Shown: positions 6,248-9,854 of the stretch, one piece after another | Layout: each line of letters opens with the position of its first letter | How positions within the stretch are numbered: position 1 is the stretch's first letter | Assembly: GCA_003557565.1 (NCBI GenBank) | Contig: PWOG01000267.1 | Coordinates: 1-9,854, forward strand | Reading direction: 5' to 3' | DNA: 9,854 bases | DNA from: Desulfobulbaceae bacterium | Lineage (GTDB): Bacteria; Desulfobacterota; Desulfobulbia; Desulfobulbales; Desulfurivibrionaceae | Notes under the pieces: generated by a model | Databases searched by the model: none | Told to the model about the DNA's origin: nothing | The model's input: the letters and a program-made list of their open reading frames with translations, nothing else | Program-made: the position numbers and the translations under genes

Positions 6248-6607
6248 ATGGAGCATGAGCAGATTATCCGCCACAGCTACCGGATTCCGGCTTCCGAACT
6301 TGATGATATCTCGGTAAGGGTCAATGGTCGCGAGCAGGAAATAATCTCCCTGAGCAATCACGGGATCGGGATTCGGTGCAGGCCGCCGGAGGAATCTTTC
6401 GAGGTGGGGGCGCTTCCTCTTGATATCGAATTAAGGCTCGGGGATAAGCTTTTGTGTTTCACTGGTAACGTGGCGCACATTACCCACCAGGATGACAGCG
6501 ATGATTATCTCTGCGGAATTGATCTGGTTGACATGGATGAGGCCAGCAGGGAAGCCCTGCTGGCCTATGTAGCCCGGATTCGGGCTGCAATATTCAAAAG
6601 CGAATGA
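6248..6607 (+). CDS. PilZ-domain protein (variant cyclic-di-GMP motif)
   Basis: A 119-residue, single PilZ-domain protein. The first half of the cyclic-di-GMP site, RxxxR, is present as R8-HSY-R12. The second half, normally (D/N)xSxxG, reads SLSNHG at 34-39, so the acidic or amide residue is serine while the S and G are kept. Binding is therefore plausible but not assured. The remainder (strands through LDIELRLGDKLLCFTGNVAHI, then YLCGIDLVDMDEASREALLAYVARI) fits the PilZ barrel and closing helix. The ATG at 6248 is chosen because AAGGGGGGAG sits immediately upstream; a longer TTG-started version (6182) has no such site and adds 22 unalignable residues. It follows the CheC gene after 100 bases and may be read with it. 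Confidence 0.85.
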   Translation: MEHEQIIRHSYRIPASELDDISVRVNGREQEIISLSNHGIGIRCRPPEESFEVGALPLDIELRLGDKLLCFTGNVAHITHQDDSDDYLCGIDLVDMDEASREALLAYVARIRAAIFKSE

Positions 6608-6624
6608 TGATTTTTTGCCAAAAC

Positions 6625-6699
6625 CTGCCCGGCAAGTTGTCGGCAGGCAATGCAAACGGGCACGGGCTGGCAAGGGGGTTCTCAGACGGCGCTTTTTTT
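6625..6699 (+). promoter_or_regulatory. Stem-loop and downstream T-tract between PilZ and RHH-like genes
   Basis: CCTGCC (6625-6630) can pair with GGCAGG about 12 bases later, with an inner CAA/TTG pairing. The stem is followed only about 45 bases later by a run of seven T (6693-6699), too far for a normal intrinsic terminator. It may be a transcript-end structure or a leader of the next gene. It marks a likely operon break between the PAS-CheY-CheC-PilZ genes and the ParA pair. Confidence 0.25.
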
Positions 6700-6766
6700 G
6701 TGCAACTGCATAAAGTGTTTCGTCCCGGTTAATATTTTGATTTTCCAGCTAAGGCGGGCAAAGGTC

Positions 6767-7153
6767 ATGGCTTCCAGCGACAAAGAAAAAAAGAACGTTC
6801 TACTGGACACGCTCCTCCACGACACCACTGAGACCTCTACAGAGGTGAATGAACTGGACCGCTTTCTCACCCGGAAGCCGGCCGCCGGACAGTCGGCAAA
6901 AGTGCCGCCAAAAGAGATGGGCTTTCAGAAAAAAAGAAAAATAACCCATTACCTGTCGCCGGATACTTTAGACCGCTTCGAGCGGTTGATCCCTGAAGTT
7001 CGTGGTCTGCAGCCGTCAGGCACTGGAAAAACCATTTCCCGCTCTGCCCTGCTGGAAACCGCCCTACTGAGCGTGATCCATGATTTTGAAGCCAGGGGGG
7101 AACACAGTCTGTTGGCTGAATGGTCACAGGCTCATCTTCTCAGCCGAAGATGA
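6767..7153 (+). CDS. Small ParA-associated protein with ribbon-helix-helix-like C-terminus
   Basis: The protein has 128 residues. Residues 1-50 are polar and probably unstructured (MASSDKEKKNVLLDTLLHDT...), then comes a basic patch (FQKKRKI, 53-59). Residues 58-110 resemble a ribbon-helix-helix DNA-binding fold: a strand (KITHYLS), a helix (DTLDRFERLIPEV), then a second helix starting ISRSALLETALLSVIHDFEA. Such small proteins are common partners of ParA ATPases, where the fold binds DNA and the disordered N-terminus touches ParA. The next gene, 106 bases on, encodes a ParA, which supports this role; it remains an inference. The ATG at 6767 was chosen because an AAGGCGG/AAAGG purine stretch precedes it and the protein begins plausibly there. 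An in-frame ATG at 6650 would add 39 unlikely residues. Confidence 0.65.
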   Translation: MASSDKEKKNVLLDTLLHDTTETSTEVNELDRFLTRKPAAGQSAKVPPKEMGFQKKRKITHYLSPDTLDRFERLIPEVRGLQPSGTGKTISRSALLETALLSVIHDFEARGEHSLLAEWSQAHLLSRR

Positions 7154-7259
7154 ACAAATTTTATCGCGGGCAGACCACCCGATCACCCGCGGAAGATAAG
7201 CAGGGATGCCGGGGGCTTGTGCCGGCACCACTTTAGATAAATGAGGAGGCGATGTAGAC

Positions 7260-8192
7260 ATGCTTTTGATCTGCCCGCATTGCAAGCAGCAGTATAATAT
7301 CGAAGAAGGGAAGATCCCTTCTAGTGTAAAGAATGTAAAATGCAAAAACTGTGGGCAGAGTTTTCCGCTGCAGGAGGAGCCGGCCCCCACCCCTGAGGAT
7401 GTCATTTCCCGGGTGGTGACCCCCGGTGATAACGAGACGCGGCGGATTGGTGTCTGCATCAGCAAGGGCGGGGTGGGTAAAACCACCACCTCGGTCAATC
7501 TGGCTGCGGGATTGGCCTTTGCCGGTTACCGTGTGTTGTTGGTTGATACCGACACCCAGGGTCAGGACAGTTTTGCGCTGGGTGTGCAACCCAAGGGTGG
7601 GCTCACAGAACTGATCAACGAAGAACTGTCAGCGGAAGAGGCGGTTTTCAAGGCCCGGGAGCGGCTGTGGTTGCTGGCAGGCGGGAAATCGCTGGCCGGA
7701 CTTAAGCGGTTGATCGACCGCAAGGACTTTGGTGGAGAACTCACCGTTTCTGAAGCCCTGAAACCACTGGAAAGCCAGTACGATTATGTGGTGGTTGATA
7801 CCTCACCGGGCTGGGATCCTCTCACTGTAAATGTTCTTTTTTATGTCAACGAGATCCTGACTCCGGTGTCCCTGGAGATAATGACTCTGCAGGGGCTGGT
7901 GGAGTTTCTCAAGAGTCTGTCAGCCATCCAGAAGCATCGCAAGGATGTGGCGCTAAAATACATACTTCCAACCATGCACGACCAGCGGGTCCAGAAATGC
8001 ACCGAGATTCTCGAGAAAATCGAGGAACTTTACGGTCATTTGCTGTGCAAACCGATCCGGCAAAACGTGCATCTTTCCGAGGCGCCGACCTCCGGGCAGA
8101 CCATCTTCGAATTCGCCCCCGGTTCGTCCGGGGCGGAAGATTATCGCGAGCTGGTGCGCAAAGTGGCCAATAACGACAAGTTGTTCCGGTAA
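7260..8192 (+). CDS. ParA-family ATPase with N-terminal MJ0042-type zinc finger
   Basis: The protein has 310 residues in two parts. Residues 1-37 form a zinc finger of the MJ0042 type: C5-x2-C8 and C28-x2-C31 with the intervening YNIEEGKIP segment. A Pro/Glu linker (38-60) leads to a ParA/MinD ATPase with the deviant Walker A KGGVGKTT (69-76) including signature lysine K69, the Walker A' region VDTDTQGQ (95-102) and Walker B VVVDTSPG (177-184). ParA ATPases form ATP-dependent dimers that bind DNA non-specifically and move a cargo such as plasmid, chromosome origin or chemosensory cluster. No MinD/FlhG amphipathic C-terminal helix is evident. The start is supported by GAGGAGG at 7243-7249. The RHH-like protein upstream is its likely partner. 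No plasmid replication gene is nearby, so the cargo is probably a cellular structure. Confidence 0.9.
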   Translation: MLLICPHCKQQYNIEEGKIPSSVKNVKCKNCGQSFPLQEEPAPTPEDVISRVVTPGDNETRRIGVCISKGGVGKTTTSVNLAAGLAFAGYRVLLVDTDTQGQDSFALGVQPKGGLTELINEELSAEEAVFKARERLWLLAGGKSLAGLKRLIDRKDFGGELTVSEALKPLESQYDYVVVDTSPGWDPLTVNVLFYVNEILTPVSLEIMTLQGLVEFLKSLSAIQKHRKDVALKYILPTMHDQRVQKCTEILEKIEELYGHLLCKPIRQNVHLSEAPTSGQTIFEFAPGSSGAEDYRELVRKVANNDKLFR

Positions 8193-8330
8193 GCGACGGA
8201 CTCGGGCATTCTGATAATCCAGCAACAGGAAGATTATGATCTGCCAGACAGTTTAAGGCAGGCGGAGACGGATTATCCGCCACCGTAATTGACGGGGTGC
8301 TCGTGAACTAATACGACCCAGAGAAGCGTA

Positions 8331-9101
8331 ATGGCCAGAAAAATCTTGATTGCGGACGCCTCGCCGACCATGAGGAAAATTCTCAGTAGTCTGGTCCAGG
8401 CAAACCTCAGCGATATCCAGCTTGGAGAAGCTAAAAATGCTCACGAGGCCTGGGAGTGTCTGCAACAGGATGAATATCATCTACTGCTTTTTTCCTGGCG
8501 ATCCTCTGGCGAGGCCTGGCTTGATTTTTTTCAAAAGCTTGAAAAGCACCGGTCAGCGCGAACCGCTGCCATCCTGCTGACGTCAAACAGCAGCCTGCCT
8601 TACGTCCAGGATGCCCTGGACGCCGGAGTGGCTGAAGCTTTGACCATTCCCTGCAGCAGGATTGACCTTGCCAGCGCCATTAACCGGGTCTGCAACCCCA
8701 TAACTTTGCGCCGCAACACACGCTACAGCTTCAAAGACACCACGGCTGTTCTCCAGCAGGAAGGCAGAAAGTACCATGCTTCCGTGATCAATATCGGCAA
8801 GGGTGGGCTGTTTTGCGAACTTGATTATCTGGATGGCTTCAACCCGTTTACGCCGGTAACCATAACCGTTAATTTTCAGTTGGAAGAAAGACAAGTTGTC
8901 GCTAATGGCCTTTATTCGGTACTTGTCCGTTTCTCTGTCCTTGAAAATGATGCCGATTATTCTCCCAGCCGAATCAGGCTGGCTTACCGCTTTACCCTGG
9001 TCCCCCCCGCAATCCAGGAAATTTTTGAGAAGGCTTTCAAGCTTGCCGAGGAACGGGAAAATCAAATTAGCCCCATCGGCGAAAACCAGGGAGCCAGCTA
9101 G
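8331..9101 (+). CDS. Pseudo-receiver-PilZ fusion protein
   Basis: The protein has 256 residues. Residues 1 to about 122 fold like a CheY receiver (KILIADASPTMRKILSSL at the start) but lack key residues: the acidic pair is reduced to D9 followed by A10, the phospho-acceptor Asp is S55 in LLLFSWR, and the conserved Lys is replaced by Ile in LTIPCS. A switch-type T84 remains. It should not be phosphorylated. Residues 124-235 are a PilZ domain with RxxxR (R127-R131) and NIGKGG (154-159), a common variant of (D/N)xSxxG with Gly for Ser, so cyclic-di-GMP binding is plausible. A charged helix ends the protein. The ATG at 8331 has a weak purine stretch (GAGAAGCG) upstream. It lies 138 bases after the ParA gene, same strand. 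It may bind other signalling proteins through the receiver fold and respond to cyclic-di-GMP. Confidence 0.85.
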   Translation: MARKILIADASPTMRKILSSLVQANLSDIQLGEAKNAHEAWECLQQDEYHLLLFSWRSSGEAWLDFFQKLEKHRSARTAAILLTSNSSLPYVQDALDAGVAEALTIPCSRIDLASAINRVCNPITLRRNTRYSFKDTTAVLQQEGRKYHASVINIGKGGLFCELDYLDGFNPFTPVTITVNFQLEERQVVANGLYSVLVRFSVLENDADYSPSRIRLAYRFTLVPPAIQEIFEKAFKLAEERENQISPIGENQGAS

Positions 9102-9264
9102 TTTTACAGCCATTTTTGAGCAGCCTGCCCGGTTGCGTGGCGGTTGTGAAAGTAAGTGTTATGGTTGTTTTCCGGACTGCTTGACCGGATGCACGCTATT
9201 CGGATAACTTAAATATTATTGTCGGCATTAAATAAAGCAAGATGCCCATCAGGTTCGCTTTATA

Positions 9265-9286
9265 ACATGTGTTGCCGGCCACATGT
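9265..9286. promoter_or_regulatory. 7-base perfect inverted repeat, possible operator
   Basis: ACATGTG (9265-9271) and CACATGT (9280-9286) are exact inverted copies 8 bases apart, around a central GCCGGC. A repeat of this size and symmetry, overlapping a TATAAC-like hexamer and lying 86 bases before the zinc-ribbon gene, could be the site of a dimeric regulator. No regulator is identified. Confidence 0.35.
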
Positions 9287-9327
9287 ATGGTGGGGTGGGC
9301 GACCCTTTAATTTTAATTTATGTAATT

Positions 9328-9358
9328 ATCGATTTGGTCTTTAAAAAGGCCAACCGAT
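9328..9358 (+). promoter_or_regulatory. Hairpin abutting the ribosome binding site
   Basis: TTGGTCTTT (9334-9342) pairs with AAAGGCCAA (9345-9353) with one G-U pair, and ATCG (9328-9331) can extend the stem toward CGAT (9355-9358). The Shine-Dalgarno AAGGGG begins at 9359, directly after the stem, so folding could influence translation of the gene at 9372. Confidence 0.35.
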
Positions 9359-9371
9359 AAGGGGTGTGACG

Positions 9372-9854
9372 ATGCGTTGTCCTAAGTGCAGTTATATTTC
9401 CTTCGACAGCCAGGAAAACTGCCGTAAATGCGGCCGTAACCTGGCCGAAGTTACTAATAATCTTAATGGCACCATCTACCTGGTAACTCCTCCGCCTTTT
9501 TTGGCCATGGCACTGGCGGCTATATCCCGTCAGGACGATGAAGATTCGGAAACTTTTTTGTTTGAAGCGACCGAGGCTGAAGAAGAGAAGCAGGAGTTTG
9601 CGGCAGAAGAGTCTGACGAATCGGAATCCTACGAACTGGAATTTGAGGGGCCGGAGTTGGAATCCGAGACAGCTTCGTCAGAAATTGAGTTTACAATGCC
9701 GGAGCAGCCGGCGCCCGAGCCGGAAAGCACCGAACTGGAGTTGGAGCTGCCGGAGCAGCCGGCGCCCGAGCCGGAAAGCACCGAACTGGAGTTGGAGCTG
9801 CCGGAGCAGCCGGCGCCCGAGCCGGAAAGCACCGAACTGGAGTTGGAGCTGCCG
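9372..9854 (+). CDS. Zinc-ribbon protein with acidic, proline-rich tandem repeats (runs off window)
   Basis: An open frame of 161 codons continues past the window edge. It begins MRCPKCSYISF with a four-cysteine zinc ribbon, C3-x2-C6 and C17-x2-C20. A short hydrophobic stretch (35-51, IYLVTPPPFLAMALAAI) follows; it is interrupted by prolines and is not clearly a membrane helix. From residue 52 the protein is very acidic. From residue 110 it contains three identical 17-residue units, PEQPAPEPESTELELEL, each with six Glu and four Pro. Such a region is likely extended and disordered. AAGGGG (9359-9364) lies 7 bases before the ATG. Together with the zinc-fingered ParA and the PilZ proteins upstream it may belong to one module. 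I do not recognise the family, and the C-terminal part, which probably holds the functional domain, is not visible. Confidence 0.75.
   Translation, partial: MRCPKCSYISFDSQENCRKCGRNLAEVTNNLNGTIYLVTPPPFLAMALAAISRQDDEDSETFLFEATEAEEEKQEFAAEESDESESYELEFEGPELESETASSEIEFTMPEQPAPEPESTELELELPEQPAPEPESTELELELPEQPAPEPESTELELELP
9699..9851 (+). repeat. Three perfect 51-base tandem repeats within a coding region
   Basis: Units 9699-9749, 9750-9800 and 9801-9851 are identical base for base, and a fourth begins with CCG at 9852. Each encodes PEQPAPEPESTELELEL and keeps the frame (51 = 3 x 17). The absence of any silent difference indicates recent expansion or active homogenisation. An antisense frame rich in Ser and Gly is only its shadow. 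Confidence 0.95.

Larger units (their letters stand above)
9102..9371. other. Intergenic region with inverted repeats
   Basis: No firm gene lies here. Three items stand out. A 24-codon Cys-rich frame opens with TTG at 9133. A TATAAC-like -10 at 9261-9266 lacks a good -35 and overlaps an inverted repeat ACATGTG-N8-CACATGT at 9265-9286. A hairpin at 9328-9358 sits directly before the ribosome binding site of the next gene. The stretch from 9306 to 9335 is strongly AT-rich. Confidence 0.4.

Noticed and set aside
6711..6737. TAAAGTGT-N11 sequence as a flagellar sigma-28 promoter before the RHH-like gene
   Set aside because: The -35-like part is good, but the -10 (TAATATTT) matches the GCCGATAA consensus at only about two positions.
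6650..6766. N-terminal extension of the RHH-like protein from ATG 6650
   Set aside because: The extension has a Cys-rich hydrophobic composition unlike the rest, crosses a T-tract and possible leader structures, and a better start lies at 6767.
8258..8284. GGCGGA...TCCGCC stem as a terminator after the ParA gene
   Set aside because: The stem is only six bases with no following T-run. It may be a weak structure, but a terminator is not supported.
9629..9832. Minus-strand Ser/Gly-rich 67-codon frame
   Set aside because: It is the antisense reading of the 51-base repeats; the plus frame has a start, a ribosome binding site and a zinc ribbon.

Overview
The window reads as chromosomal DNA of a Gram-negative anaerobe, most likely a Desulfobacterota (deltaproteobacterial) sulfur or metal reducer. 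That placement is inference. It rests on the pairing of a NapH/NapG-type polyferredoxin with a Tat-exported DUF362 protein, several CheY/CheC/PilZ signalling genes, and a ParA carrying an N-terminal zinc finger. There is no rRNA, tRNA, CRISPR array or complete transposase gene.

Left part (1-1193): a structured repeat (1-129, its first bases lie outside the window), a small unrecognised basic protein (189-497) and a class I SAM methyltransferase (539-1123). Between the convergent methyltransferase and polyferredoxin genes (1129-1193) are sequences matching the ends of the repeat. Minus-strand redox pair (1194-3808): a Tat-signal DUF362 protein is followed 20 bases later by a membrane polyferredoxin that looks like a NapH-NapG fusion. 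Together they suggest an electron-transfer unit spanning the cytoplasmic membrane, with unknown partners.

Middle (3809-4481): about 670 bases without a gene. They hold a complete 134-base copy of the repeat with 12-base terminal inverted repeats beginning GTAA and a perfect 8-base target duplication (GGTCGGGC). These are the hallmarks of a non-autonomous element moved by an IS66-family transposase.

Right part (4482-9854), all on the plus strand: a PAS protein, a CheY-type receiver, a CheC-type CheY-P phosphatase and a PilZ protein; then a small protein with a ribbon-helix-helix-like C-terminus, a ParA ATPase with an MJ0042-type zinc finger, a pseudo-receiver-PilZ fusion, and the start of a zinc-ribbon protein with perfect 51-base tandem repeats that runs off the window. 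No histidine kinase, CheA, diguanylate cyclase or methyl-accepting protein is encoded here. A plausible but unproven reading is a signalling module that couples a receiver/phosphatase switch and cyclic-di-GMP to ParA-driven positioning of some cell structure. This right-hand cluster and the GTAA-ended mobile repeat are the most interesting parts of the window.
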